A DNA stretch of 64,000 bases from Chondrus crispus (taxonomy: Eukaryota; Rhodophyta; Florideophyceae; Gigartinales; Gigartinaceae). The position numbers and the translations under genes are program-made. Under the pieces are notes generated by a model, which saw only the letters and a list, made by a program, of their open reading frames with translations, was not told the origin of the DNA and ran no database searches. Shown piece after piece: positions 34,101-46,331 of this stretch. Position 1 is the first letter of the stretch, and each line of letters begins with the position of its first letter. Where the stretch lies: positions 206,559 through 270,558 of the forward strand of contig NW_005179131.1 in assembly GCF_000350225.1 (NCBI RefSeq), written 5' to 3'.

Positions 34101-34440
34101 CTGTCTCCGTCCAGGCGTTTGTTCCCCGTGCGAGGCAGCGGCATGCGAGGTTGTCAAGATAGCCTCTTTGCGGATAGTTATGGGAACCGAGGAAGATAAT
34201 GTGCTCGAGAGTGTGCGGATGGCCAGCATTGGAAAGCGGCTGCGTGCCGACGACAATGGTGGCGGAGACCAGCGGACCTGGGGCGGCGAAGAGGACCACA
34301 CGGAGGCCGGAATTGATGTGGTGAAAGGCGCGCAATCCGTCGGACGAGAGGACGCTCGCGCCGGAAGGGCCGGGGATGGACTGCCCTTCGGCATAAACCG
34401 GGAGGTTGACGAAGCCTGGCGGTAAGGCAGGATGGGACAT
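31138..34440 (-). CDS. M16 (insulinase-like) zinc metalloprotease
   Basis: An 1100-residue intronless protein with two M16 half-barrels. The inverted zinc motif HxxEH is HTLEH at residues 76-80, inside GHPHTLEHIIFLGSHNYPQRGYLD. The third ligand is E169, with E162 seven residues before it (EAGVVFCEM), the spacing usual in M16. RCLARGTNAWTETEYTAY and AHLLPVYLDHIL resemble the fungal and animal group of large, poorly studied M16 proteins (yeast YOL098C type) more than insulysin or mitochondrial PreP. Residues ~400-440 hold an acidic insertion with a run of Asp and Glu. There is no obvious targeting peptide, so it is probably cytosolic. The frame continues upstream only to a GTG, so the ATG at 34440 is the start. 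Confidence 0.88.
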   Translation of the reverse strand: MSHPALPPGFVNLPVYAEGQSIPGPSGASVLSSDGLRAFHHINSGLRVVLFAAPGPLVSATIVVGTQPLSNAGHPHTLEHIIFLGSHNYPQRGYLDNLACRCLARGTNAWTETEYTAYTAKTAGFQGFAHLLPVYLDHILRPKINDAAFASEVYHVRPDAKEAGVVFCEMQARENTESDISDRAVRAALFEGTPLALECGGLCSDIRTLTNEDIVQFHRTQYCGENVTVIVGGNEIDPNVLLNSVKPLLDEISSAPGYQRGHPQWRTPIDLKPLPPVSRRIIPFPCPDNDMGTVILAWRGPGINDRLTAIAIEVLLSFLDAYVWSPLQQEFVETEDQLASEIDSSIDVFLDVSAIVMSFSGVQHVEDEDDDDEAVDDLQETDNAKDCDTASVESIDQEKESFLTSGRLERQVMAFLSDIVKKGELPGGLSAMQAAIKKEVEVELTELESDSHSSIPHRLLEEVIYGSRDSLTIGEESRGFLAHFAELEQKTEEYWIELLSRLLVEAPRVEVVMVPDTSLAQNNADDERTSQVEREAKLRGDEVSIQGQDGNCASPLESCKFAADIFPPIPSTLTISRWPYIVTRGGAMDYGCQSVTLETDFVHCSIFLDTSRLSIAQRTFLPVLCELLPSCDILLEDGSYIAYTDHARSVSELTVSTDGSGIHMGYSSEMAHQCTILHFAAMPSSFADAAEVLFQTFFCSEVTAERVSAVSQTLHANAVTDIRDGDVVLGAAVPMIPFLEGGERWSSHLPNYTLANILGSFPLLSFMADEFTKKKPRKQVQRKIVRQLRDCLHSLQALPGSDIFIQVTARDPKPAHEVLSSLWKKHRGSDGRDGSDPKPSGNGPAAGELPLSRRIFGRLSDVFPERSIAKIIGITGVDSTSIDIRVDSPVFIGHADWSALTVCTEMLCRMEGPLCTAVRGTGLAYGVHIENSSWLGQLSASVYESSNPAAAWDAVCACLDAFRQSLNETHDDSCLVDLETAKASLLYSLNSKRSTPERIADGAIARTALGVPAGPMSDRALEEAIERVSLDEVGSVFDKHVARLRQERSRLVVVTCGAGVSEDIVAAFSHCKNAIRLENCPVESLHPRQVVEVVQALKAK

Positions 34441-35603
34441 GACGATGGGATTAAAGGAGGAGTAGGAAACGTATAAAAAGGGCCTCTGTGCTCGTGAGGT
34501 GTGCCCTAAAAGGAAATGCCGGAACTGACTGTGAGAGAACAAACCGTCGATGTGGCTAAGCGTGCTCAGAGGCAAAAAGGGGCGCGTGTCTGTGACCAAA
34601 CGTGGCACACGTTGGGCATCATTGGTAGTGCGCTGTACCGCGAGCTGTACGCTTGTAAAGTTTTACTCTACTCCACGATACTGTACGAGACGATACATAC
34701 GTCATGATTTGATTTGAGGGGCAAGCCAACTGTGGCAGCGCTTCTATTGGTGTACAGTAGTAGCCTTCCTTAGCCTTACTATGTATAGTAATGTTTTTGT
34801 TGAAAAAAACAGGTTGACCAAGATGCTTCATCCTGATACGCGGAGAATGGAGAAGTGTCAAAATCCAGTGATGTTTCCCATGAAATCCAGTGATGTTTCC
34901 CATGAAAATGAAAAGTAAACCAATCACAACAACGTGTGGGTCCACATCTGTGGAAAAAGAGGACCAACTCGAACGGCAACCGCAGTGGAGTAGCCGCGGA
35001 AACCGAACAGATGGTGAAAAATGAAGACGAAACAAGATGCGGCGTCGGAGGTACTGTATGGAATGCCTTGTTGTTGTTATTCACAGGCCCAAGTTGGCGG
35101 CGGATGAAAAACGCTCTTCAAAGCTATTTGAAAAGACGAAAGTGGGCCCTCTGCACTGTTGAAAAATGGAAACTTTCCCAAGGGTGTAAGCAGAGGGTGC
35201 GAAAACTACGGCGCGGCCCCACATCACGACGCAGCTGTTTCGCTCCACGAGCGGCGTTCTATACCGCCAACTCTTCCCGCATTCTGCCCAGCCTCCACGG
35301 CCCTTTTCCCCTGCCGCGCCCCCTCTTGACGCTCGTCACCAGGCCCCTCCCGCCAACACTCGGCCCCCCACGCAACACCAGACCCCCGTCCCCTCCCGAC
35401 AAAATCTCCTTTCTCCCTCCCTACCCATTTACTGCCACCCCCTCTTGCTTCCCTTCCCCACCCAGCTATCCCCACCTCGCGCTTCATCCTATCCATTCCC
35501 CCAAAACACTCACTTCCGTACCGTCCTTCGTGAACAAGGCCACAAACACGTCACAGCCAGATCTTCTTCTCGCGCTCGCTTCCCGAGCATCCCGAATTTT
35601 CTC
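34441..35603. other. divergent promoter region (M16 protease and E2 gene)
   Basis: About 1.16 kb between two divergent starts. It contains a 22-base tandem pair (34861-34904) and, just before the E2 gene, a C-rich, Pro-codon-like leader (35270-35520) that gives long but meaningless frames. I see no other gene. Confidence 0.5.
34861..34904. repeat. 22-base tandem repeat, two units
   Basis: AAATCCAGTGATGTTTCCCATG occurs twice without a spacer, in the divergent promoter region. Confidence 0.8.
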
Positions 35604-36568
<965 letters not shown>

Positions 36569-37293
36569 TGTCGACCGGTCTCACACTGTCCCCCTGTAGC
36601 AACTGTCCGAAGGTTGCCTGTCTCTATCCTGGGTTGTATCTCTTGTATCCCGTCTAATGGCAGTCTTCGTTTGCGTTATCAGACTCGGCAATACGGTTCT
36701 TGTAAACCGGCTGCTTGCCGTCGAGTTTCCCGCCGATTATTCACAGCTATTGAGGTTCGTGGAGTTTGCGCGCTCCGAGCGTGGAGGACGGCATGTATCG
36801 CACCCGTCTAGAAAAGAGAGACGCGTCGGGATCCCTGACTAGCATCAGTAAATAAGATTCGATGTGTTTTGATAACTTTCGCTCGATTGTAGATTTGCAA
36901 TTGTAAATTTGCAACGACTTGCTTCCTCGCTGCGCCAATGGACGTAACCCAACGGATGTCGTCTGGCATCTCGGGCGGATTGAAGGAAGTTCTGCACTGT
37001 AAACGTAGCTCGGCAGCGAGAATGTTTGGTGTTGCAAGTCGAACGAGTCTTCTAGTTGCTTCGGGAAGGGCGATACTGTAGATGGTAGAATCTCCTACTT
37101 GATTTCAAGTGCTTTCAAAAGCAGTGCACAGATCTCACACTTCAGAAAAATACCATTTTTTGCGAAACAGTCTACAGTAATAGACCAATGGCAGGTGCAT
37201 ATCGAGTTCACCCTTCTTCCTCATCAAACGTGTGCTCTTTGACTTCTGGCTTTGACCAGAGTAATCACCAACAGCTTTTTATTCTACCAAACG
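36569..37293. other. intergenic spacer
   Basis: This spacer lies between the UBE2D-type gene and RNF113. No motif is recognised; presumably it holds a 3' UTR and the next promoter. Confidence 0.5.
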
Positions 37294-38064
37294 ATGACGG
37301 GGGAGGGAAACGAAAAGCGAAGCGCGGTAATTTTGAAGAAGCGCTCACGAACTTCATCGCGCAGGAGAGTCAGAGTCAGTACTGAAGAGAACGATGACGC
37401 AACAGGCAAGCAGGGTCTGGAACTTGTTGCAAAGGACAGAATTGGGAAAAGGAAAAGAAAAGAATGGGAAAGACCACACTTTTCAGCGAATGGAAAACTA
37501 TCAGAGCCCAGCGCAATTGCAACTGCTGTGAGGGAAGACATCGGTGGAGAGGCTAACCCTCACAACAAGAGGAAAAAGCCTTTTGGGCCTATGCAGGCAC
37601 CCGCTCACATTCGTACCTCTGTACGCGTTGATTATCAGGCAGATATATGTAAGGACTATAAAGAGACGGGGTATTGCGGTTTCGGTGACTCCTGCAAGTT
37701 CTTGCATGATCGTAGTGACTACAAGGCTGGGTGGCAGTTGGAGCGAGACTGGGCAGAAAAAGAGAAGCTCAGGAGGGAAAAGGTGATACGGGGTGAAAAC
37801 CCGGACGAGGAGTCCCAAGGAAACGAGTCGCAAAAAGATCTCGATGAAGATGGGCTCCCCTTCGCATGTTATATCTGCCGAGGTGACTTCAAGAACCCAG
37901 TCGTGACGATATGTCACCACTACTTCTGCGAACAGTGTGCACTAGACCGGTTGTCAAAAGACTCAACATGCGCAATTTGTAGAAAACAACTGTCTGGGAC
38001 GTTAAACGTGGCAACTAAATTAGTCGCGAAGTTGAAAACAAAGCTGCGTAAGTCACAGCAGTAA
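37294..38064 (+). CDS. RNF113: RNF113/CWC24 spliceosomal CCCH-RING protein
   Basis: A 256-residue protein with the order seen in RNF113A and yeast Cwc24. It has a basic, disordered N-terminus, then a CCCH zinc finger C-x8-C-x5-C-x3-H (CKDYKETGYC GFGDSC KFLH) followed by DYKAGWQLERDW, a linker rich in Glu and Ser, and a C3HC4 RING (CYIC..CHHYFCEQC..CAIC) near the C-terminus. The KRKKPFGPMQAPAHIRTSVRVDYQ lead-in to the finger is also conserved. The protein acts in the activated spliceosome, where it guards the 5' splice site, and human RNF113A is also an E3 ligase. The frame extends upstream only to a TTG, so 37294 is the first ATG. Confidence 0.92.
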   Translation: MTGEGNEKRSAVILKKRSRTSSRRRVRVSTEENDDATGKQGLELVAKDRIGKRKRKEWERPHFSANGKLSEPSAIATAVREDIGGEANPHNKRKKPFGPMQAPAHIRTSVRVDYQADICKDYKETGYCGFGDSCKFLHDRSDYKAGWQLERDWAEKEKLRREKVIRGENPDEESQGNESQKDLDEDGLPFACYICRGDFKNPVVTICHHYFCEQCALDRLSKDSTCAICRKQLSGTLNVATKLVAKLKTKLRKSQQ

Positions 38065-38477
38065 TAAAGGAGCAATACATCTAACCCCTTTCGCCCTCTG
38101 TCTACGATTGATTGATGAAAACTGCATCAATTGGATCTGCAGAAGTCGACATTGGTCATTGATTTGTACGCACGTTTTAATCTAATCAAAGCATTCGTGT
38201 ACGACAAGTTAAGGAGAGAACCTTAGAATATCTCTATTTACGATAAGTGTCACCAAGAATACAAAGGGGTCCATTCGCATCCAAGAACCCCGAGATCGGT
38301 TCGCACACCGAAGAATACTTTGTCGAGTTCCAAAGCATATGGCACCGTTCCCGCAGGTTTCGCCATGTCATTCGCAGAATAGGGTGTTATCACGACACAC
38401 GAGCTGCTGTATTAACTTTGGCAATCCATTATTGTCGATGTTCATTCACCATCTCAATGACAGAGTCCTACTTCCTT
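38065..38477. other. intergenic, convergent 3' ends
   Basis: This spacer lies between RNF113 and the minus-strand UBE2G-type gene. Nothing else is seen. Confidence 0.5.
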
Positions 38478-39423
38478 CTACCAGTCTTCCTGGGCACGCC
38501 TAACAGTGTCACGCACTTTCTTCTTGAAGACGTCTGGGGTCTCTCTCCATTCCTTCGCCGCGTCAAGATTAGCAGCGCTCTCGTCGTTGGGGCAGGAAAG
38601 CATGGATATGACCGAGACTAGAATTGACTCGACAGTGTGAACTGGTAGCCACCGTTCCGAAGCGTTTTCATACTGGTTGGGGTCTGAACCTGGTGCATGC
38701 AGGATAGAGATACAGACTTTCCCGTCCTTATAGACTGACGGAGTAGGCAATGGCAACATAAAAATGAGACGTCGAAGGTTAGAGAACTGGATTTTCACTG
38801 ACGCACATGCAGCTTTCGAAACATCGAAGAGCAGTACTTACTGTTAGGATGCCACATATCGGATGTGAAACGCATTGTCGGTGGCATGTAAGGATAGTCC
38901 GGTGGAAAAGAGAGTTTGGCTTTGAAGAGCCCCCCATCACTGATACGGGGCAAACGTTGTTCACATTCACAGAGCACGAGTTAGAAATATTATTCGCTCC
39001 TGTGCGAGTCTAGTTCACAAGAATTGAAATGCGCATGACGTACTACCAGGTATCGGGTGGCCCAGTGAGAATGACTTGCCACTCGAATGGATTCGAATCA
39101 TCGACAAGACCCGCCGAGAAACCTGAGTCCGTATTCTTGTTGAGCTCTGCGAAATTGTCAATGAGTGATGATGCCATGAAAGTTGTGGTTCATAGCCGGA
39201 GAAACACGGGATGCAGAAAAAATAGCAGGAGAAAAGCGCACGGTCAGCTTCCTGAGTTATGGGTGAGACTGCTCTGTTCGACACGGTTTTCGTCACCGTC
39301 GTAATAACGTCCCCATGGATACATGGCGTAAAAGGAAACAACGGTCAGACAAATCCGTGGAAGCACGGTAAACTCACCTTTGAGCTGTCGCATTAGCAGA
39401 ATGGCTGCTTGGTTGTTCGACAT
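38478..39423 (-). CDS. UBE2G1: ubiquitin-conjugating enzyme E2, UBE2G1/UBC7 type (three introns)
   Basis: Reading on the minus strand, the exons are 39423-39378, 39146-39044, 38939-38842 and 38734-38478, giving 167 residues. Intron borders are GTGAGT, GTACGT and GTAAGT donors with CAG acceptors, in phases 1, 2 and 1. The protein begins [20 protein letters not shown] and contains [24 protein letters not shown] split by intron 2, the WHPN motif split by intron 3, and the catalytic Cys in KVCISIL. The acidic-loop insertion [19 protein letters not shown] is present; this insertion marks the UBE2G/UBC7 class, which works in ER-associated degradation. A competing donor two codons' worth upstream (TG|GTAG) would remove the conserved aromatic-Tyr pair, so I rejected it. 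Confidence 0.93.
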
Positions 39424-41035
39424 ATTGGTGCTTGCTTCCTTTTCAGGCTAAAAGCGAAAAGGCAGGGGTTAACAGTTGTTGACAAGTACGGATACGGCCA
39501 AGAGAAGGTTGAAAGGCCGCAAACGACGAGGCGAAACGACAGGCACGGCAAGTTGCACTCTGCCGGGTAGTTGAGCAAAGATGAGTGAGAAGAGTTGTGT
39601 AAAAAGGGTTGGGCTTGCAGAAAGCTTCGAAAGGTGCGTGTATATCTGTTCTCCCTCGCGGCCTGTGGGGGTAGTTGTGGAGTGGTGGTGGGCAAGGGGG
39701 CGCTTATCTGCTGCCCAGTTCCTTGGCGAAAAGGCCGAACAGGACATTGACCCCCCAGTAGATCGACGAAAAGTGAAAATATTTTAAAATATTTGGGAAT
39801 ATTCATTGTTATGGGTGTGACATTGAGGTCGGCGGGAAGATAGTATTATTTTGGAGAATTGAAATAGGAAGCCAGCCGCAACCTGTTTTGGGTGAGTCTT
39901 TGGAATGATGCAACGGAAAATGCAATTTTAGTGAATTCTGCTATTGAATTGGAGTGCTTCCATGGCGACTTGAGGATGTACGGTATCTCCCCAAAAACAC
40001 TGCAAAAAGATTATGAATCAACAGATACGTGCTGGCAGTCCACGGGGAATTCTGCCTTTTTCATTCCCATTCCTTCATGGAAATGCAACTACAGTATGCT
40101 CCGGCTAAACGCCATTGCTACTTTTTGTTCCACCGCCTGAAGATTACATCCCTCTGTCTCCTCGTGTCGCGTGGACAGCAAAACAGTTATTCATTCCCGA
40201 AATCAGGCTTCAGACTGGCATACATGTCACGAGCGTTCATAAAAGATTCCAAGCGAGCCTACATGGCTTTCCTTTTGGGGAAAGACTGTTCTTTAGTCGA
40301 AGATGTTCTAGAAATGGTGCAATGTTCTCCTTGGAAATGTTTCGTTGGAATATAGATTCTAGTAGTAGTCAGCGCAGGGAAGGCTTTCACTCTCCGGTGA
40401 CAGCATCCGTGGATGCTAAGTTTTCTTTGAGCGATTTTGAAGGCGCATTTCTTAGCAGAAGGGTCTTCTCACATCCAACACTCTAACAGAGAGTGGCCAA
40501 CAACAGTTGCCTTCAGGAACATACGCGGAATGAAAAGTCGGACAAGTGATTTACGTTCTTGTTCTTTCTTTCGGTCTGTGAAAAACAACAAAAAAACAAC
40601 AAAGAAATCTCTTCCCCTCTCGGCTAAGATGGGCAGCTAGTTTTTGTTTTCTGTGAGACAATGCACAGGCTTTGAAGCACATGGACTGCTAAAAATCGGC
40701 CAGCACTTCGGGGAAAATACAGAGCCCTGGTGGGTGGTCATGTCACAGCGACAATTGGATTTTAGATCCGATGCTGTCCACGTGTACATGGTGCATTTCG
40801 TGTGTGGCGACAGCATCACCTCCACACCACATCTGCCAATCATTACATCTCCAGCATCGATTTCCTCCGAATTCGCTTCGCGGTATCCGATCAGCTGCAT
40901 ACGGTTGAAGCTTTTGGACATGGATTTATTACTCCCTTGACAGAGAAACAGCAACCGCATTACTCGTGAGCTTCTTTGGAAGAAACGTACATCCTTGGTC
41001 TGTTCGATTATCAACTCGGCGCTCAGTCAACGGTC
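39424..41035. other. divergent intergenic region
   Basis: About 1.6 kb between the UBE2G1 and LETM1 starts. Several open frames of about 100-125 codons exist on both strands (for example 40115-40486 plus and 40637-41014 minus), but none has a recognisable motif and they overlap one another. I treat the region as promoter and leader sequence. Confidence 0.45.
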
Positions 41036-43561
41036 ATGTTACCTTCTCACCTGCTTCGCGCTGTGCGAGCAACGCGAGTTGTTGGAGTGAGGACTTTGTC
41101 TCTGCCGCCAACTGCATCAGCAACTCCTTCTTTGGTTGCTCCAGCAATTTTTAACCGCCTTTTGTACAGTCTACTGCACGACCACAGACTCTACGGCTCT
41201 GCTGCTGCGAGAGATTTCTCCTCTCAATCGCTGACTCATAGTCAAGTTCTTCAGACATGTCAATTGCGATCTATTCCGAACGTTATGTCACCTGAAAGCA
41301 TCCTTCTCTCATCCAGTGACTCTCAAAATGAGGATGGGTACAGAGGGGGTATCATTCGAAGAGGATATTCTACGGGTCCGACGACGCACAGCCATTCCGA
41401 CTCAAGGCGTTTTCAGCGAAAATACGTCACAGGCCGCTTGAATTCGGGGGTAGAGAAGCGAAGATCAATCCGAAAACGACTCTTTTCAAGTTCCACTCAA
41501 CCTCCGAAAACATCTAATCGGACCACGCAAACGGCGGAAAAGGTGAAGGATGCCCAGCTCACCTGGCGGGATGCTCTCAAATCTCCTCGAAAGGCTGTGA
41601 AATACTCGGTCCAAATGACATGGGCACTTATCGACTGGGCAAAACACTTATGGGTGGGTGCCAAGCTCCTTGCTGCTGACGTTCGAGTAAGCTCAAGGGT
41701 TTTGAAGAGGATTGCCCATGGTAAGCAAATTAGTAGAAGAGAACGTAATTTCATCGTCAAGACCGGTGTCGATCTAGCTCGACTGGTGCCATTCTCATTG
41801 TTTCTCGTCATCCCACTAGCGGAGTTTGCGTTGCCATTTGCGTTGCGACTCTTCCCGAACATGCTCCCATCGCAATTTCAAGATCAAATGAAATCTGATG
41901 AAGATATGAAGCGAAGACTTAAAGCTCGTCTCGAATTGGCAAAGTACTTACGAGATGTTGTGGAGGAGAAGGCCAAAACAGTGAAAGGATCCGACGCAAG
42001 TTCTGTAAGTTTCGATGCGGCCGTGCCAATGAGACGACTGAGGATGCAGTCCCTAACACGTTTCGACAGCGGATCGTTCTAACTTCTTTCTACATTGTCT
42101 TTTGTACAAACTCTATGTGCACAGGAACTTAAAAAGAACGCTGAAGATCTCGCTGGTTTTCTTGAGGCTATCAGGACTGGCAAGGTCGTGGATGGTGCTG
42201 AGGTTGCCAGGTTCGCTAAATTCTTCAATGATGAGTTGACTATTGATGGTGCTGTACGGCCGCAACTCGTAGCTATGTGCAAGTACATGGGTATTTCTCC
42301 GTATGGCCATGACTTGTTTTTGAGGTTCAAGCTCAGATCGAGACTAAATGGGATCAAAAGGGATGATATGCAAATCATGTGGGAGGGAGGTCCGGCTTCG
42401 CTCACGGATGACGAAATCGCAAAGGCATGCCGCGATCGAGGTATCAGGGAGGGGGAGTCTAGCGTGCGCATGCGCCACCAGCTAACCGAATGGTTGGACC
42501 TTTCACAGAAAAAGGAGATCCCGGGGTCCCTCTTAATACTGTCAAGGGCCTTTTTGTACACAGGCTCGTATCCGACCGAAAGCGCTGGGGCGGAAGGTCT
42601 TGTCGAGACGCTGGGTTCTTTACCAGACGATATCATTATGGATGTTAAGCAGGCGGCGGACGTGAGCGAAGGCAGCAACGCGGAGCGACTCGAGGAAACT
42701 CTCAGACAGGCCAAGCTAATTGAAATTGAATCTGACCGGGAAGCAAGGAAAGAAAAGGACGACGAAGAAAAGAGAAAGAAGAAAGAAGATGAGGAAGAAG
42801 CGGAACGTCTGGAGACGGAAAGTCTTGCAAACGGTTCACCCGAAGGCGTGGCAGATGAGAGTATTTCTGACAAGACGGTTGCAGAGAAAGTCAAACGCCA
42901 TGAAGAGCGAGTGGCCGAAGCTATATTTGGAGCAAAGGAACAAGTTGTTCCAGGTCGGTCAGAGGTGACGAAGATTGGGGAAGCAGAAATTGAATCGGTT
43001 GCAGCACCAGAGGCAGAAGAAAAAGACGAAGAGCAGGAGGCACGAGAACAGGACGTTATCCGAAAACTGTTACTCTCTCTTGGGGAGCTATCCTCAGATT
43101 CAGCGGTAGAACAAGAAAGAGAGGAACTGCGGAATCTCAAGCTTGAACTCGCTGAGGCTGAACAGTTTGTCAAAGAAACGGAAGGTACTGAGGGATCAGA
43201 TTTGAAGCGGTTTAGAAGGATGGTGACCAAGCTTGAGCGGGAAGTAGAGCGCGTGGATGCGAAGGTGGGGCTGCGGATGAAATTATTAGACAAGGACAAT
43301 GACGGATTGATGTCGCTTGAAGAGTGCACTAACGCGATGGCTGTAATTGCCGGAGATCGGGATGATGAGGTGGTAGCAGAGACGTTGAAGCGTCTCGATG
43401 GGGATGAAGATGGGAACATATCGCGGGGTGATCTGACTCGAGTTCTGAACGAGATGCAGTTCGAATACGGGGTCGTCAATGAAGATAAGGACAAGACAGC
43501 AAGAGCATCGGAAGGTGCATTGGAGGGAGAGAGCGGTGCAAAGCTGAAAGCATCCGAGTAG
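41036..43561 (+). CDS. LETM1: mitochondrial LETM1 with C-terminal EF-hands (one intron)
   Basis: Exon 1 is 41036-42004 and exon 2 is 42125-43561. The 120-base intron has a GTAAGT donor, a CACAG acceptor, phase 0, and TTCTAAC at 42077-42083. The protein has 801 residues. The N-terminus (MLPSHLLRAVRATRVVGVRTLS) is a clear mitochondrial presequence. A membrane segment lies near 250-280 (LVPFSLFLVIPLAEFALPFA). The LETM1 ribosome-binding-like domain spans the splice: RRLKARLELAKYL..., then FNDELTIDGAVRPQLVAMCKYMG, LRFKLRSRL, CRDRGIR and LTEWLDLSQKKEIPGSLLILSRAF. A long Glu/Lys-rich coiled coil follows, then two EF-hand loops, DKDNDGLMSLEE (about 712-723) and DGDEDGNISRGD (about 748-759). It is an inner-membrane cation/proton exchanger or volume regulator. 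Without splicing the locus appears as two genes. Confidence 0.93.
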
Positions 43562-44312
43562 CTCTGCTGGTATCAGCGCACGTTTGGTGCGCCACGCAAT
43601 GGAGCGCTCTGCGGGAAGAGGAGGAGGAAAAAGGAGGATGGACCCCCTGGATATACCCTGGGCGTCGAATGGACCACATACGTGGTCGGTTTTGGACAAT
43701 TGGACGGCATCCATGTGGTGATGTGTTATAAAAGTGCACTTGTTTGTCCGGCGAAGAACGGTGCATGATTGTGACACGAGCTAGCATGTCAATACTTTCC
43801 CCCTTCCCTCACACAGTAGCGAATGAAGACCTCTGACTTAAAGCCAGCCCGACATCGCAGGCACGTGCCATCGATCGTTGTACAATAGAGGAAAATGCTC
43901 CGATAATGACCTTGTGCCACTTACCAGAGGGTGAGAAAATAGAAGACCCGAACAGTCTTCTCTGACAGATTCACTTCATCTTATCAGTCTCTCCTCGCAT
44001 GAAATCAGTTAGCGTTTCCTTGTGCAGTACCCTTGGGTACTGTAGAGTGCTACACTCTGTGCATTTACTGCACGAGATGCGCCCTGATTGATCCTGAGAT
44101 TCGTCCTGATTCATTCTGAGATGCATGGTGATTCACTTGCATATCGCGAGCGCTGAAAGGATTGGGGCCGTGGGGCGCAGGATTGAGCCCCAGTCAAAGT
44201 ACTGTAGTACTGTACACTACACATATACGAGTGCACATCCGCGAAGTAAATGATAAGAGAGGCGACGGCACGGTCACGAGACGTGCCAGAGAGAGATGAT
44301 GCAGGCAGCGCC

Positions 44313-44440
44313 AGACGCGGGAAAAGCTCGTCGTAGGGCAAGGACATAAACTTTACCCTACCCTTCGAAGGGTAGACAGACGCGGGAAAAGCTCGTCGTA
44401 GGGCAAGGACATAAACTCTACCCTACCCTTCGAAGGGTAG
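44313..44440. repeat. 65-base tandem repeat, two units
   Basis: Units start at AGACGCGGG (44313 and 44378) and each ends with the palindrome CTACCCTTCGAAGGGTAG. They differ at very few bases, so the duplication is recent. Confidence 0.8.
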
Positions 44441-46331
44441 GTGCGCGACGCTTTGAACGAATCGTGGTTCAGTGAGGGATTGCAGAATCCGGACCGCAGA
44501 AACACGCGCGTCTTTGTTTAACCTGTAACTTCTGCCGCGAGAAGGAGCAGGGGCGCGCAGGAGCAATGCAGAGTTTGGGCGGCAGCGAAGAGAAGTGAAC
44601 GCGTTGATGTATGGGTGTGGACATTGTACAAGGCACCACGCTGCAAAACAGGGCTCTGTGGAGAGGCGCTGAGGGTGCTGAGGTAATACCGTAATGGCTG
44701 CAGTGGAACAACCTTTCTCATACAGTAGTAGCATTGCCGCCTCCAAAGTTAAAAAAAGGATAAGGGTGTCCTTTACGGCGGTACGACGAGCGGGGCGCAT
44801 CGCTTGCTGATTGGTGTTGGGTTGGTACCGTACAAGAAAAATTGGGAACCGGTACAAAGCGACGTGTGTGGAACGAGTCTTGCACGGGTGCGTGAAAAAC
44901 AATCACAGCACTGTATGCATGCAGGAGGGGGGTCATAAAGTTGAACATGGCGAAGGGGAAAGTTGTTGTCAGAAGATGCGGCGGGCTGAGAGAGTACCAC
45001 GTAAAAAACTAGAGGTGGGGAAGTGCGCGAATTTCGGAAACGAATATGCGATGGGACCCAGCTACGGGAGCGACGGAGGAGAGATGGAAGTGTGGGTTTA
45101 AAATTGTTTTAGTTAAAATGCGCAGAGGCGAGCTAAGGCGAGTTAAGGCGAGCGAAGGCGAAGGGTAGCGGAAGAAACATGGATTGCGTTGCGGACAAGA
45201 GGTAAGGGAGCGTCGAGCCAGATATCGTCAACTGAATGCCGGGCGAGGGGGTGGGGTTAAGTTTGGTGGAGATGGAAGCCTCAATATTGGTGTACCGTTA
45301 GCCCATGCGTCGGAGTCGGGAACGTGGAGGTCTGGGAATGCGGGAGGGTGGGGAAAAAGAACCAGGGCATGCATGCTTGCGGTGAAGTATTTGTGAAGCG
45401 ATGCTGGAAGTGTGGCCGTTCCATCCTGTTCCAAACCGGCGGGTCGCCGGGGAGTGCCATTGGTCCGGAGAGTGGGTCGGGTCGGGGGCGGATGAATGTT
45501 TGGGAATGCGAGTTTTCTGTTAGAATTTTCCCGCGCAGAGGGCCCGCGAGCGCATGCAACGGAGCGTCCTAAAAAGCAATTTAGACTTGGAGTTAAAAAT
45601 AGCCGTTGGGATATGATGATCCGCGTGCATCGCTATTGGCCCAGAGGAATGCCCTTGTGGAGATATTTTGGGGCGTGGATGGATGTTGGATGGACGTGGA
45701 CGGACTTGGTTGTCCAATGGATAATCCATTCCGCTGCGAATCTGGAGAGGGTGAATTCTTTCCACCGTCCCAAAGAAGTCGCTTACCTACGTGTAGAATC
45801 CCTTCATGCATCGCCCCCGCTGAAATTCTCGCTCTCCGTGCCGAAAAGGATTCGCAGGTATGATAAGTGTGTATGGCTGTGTGCGTCCCTGGCACAAGCG
45901 CCGCCTCCGCAACGCTTTGTACGGAAACGGCCGTGCCGTACGTGTAGCTTGCAGGGAAGACAAAAGGACCCTGCACAGTAATATTGCCAGTGGTAAACGC
46001 AACACATTGACAAGCATGCGATGAATAGTGCTAGCCATCGGTTGGTAACAGTTCATGATAAAATGTCGCAAGTGACCGTTTTTTTTCTAGGCATGCCTGG
46101 TGAAAAGGCAGTACCTTACCAAGTCCTTCACCTATTTTGACTTTTTAAAGCTCAATGAACACATAAAGCGCGCATACTGTATAGCTTTACAATGGTAACG
46201 AAATCACATCATGTGTTCATTCAAGGGAATGAAGTCACTTAAATGAACCCCTTTTACAAGTCTGAATCGCATGGAAACTAATTTGGCAACCTCAAATAAT
46301 GGCCGTGGCCCGAAAAAACCTCTTTATTCTA

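Noticed and set aside
40637..41014. 125-codon minus-strand frame upstream of LETM1
   Set aside because: No motif, no ATG at the frame start, and an equally open frame lies on the other strand.
40976..42082. Separate gene ending at 42082 and another starting near 42095
   Set aside because: A GTAAGT donor at 42005 and CACAG acceptor ending at 42124 join them in phase into one LETM1; the stop at 42082 lies in the intron, and the frame before 41036 begins at TTG.
42079..43494. 471-codon minus-strand frame over LETM1
   Set aside because: It is the Ser-rich antisense shadow of the Glu/Lys-rich coil of LETM1.
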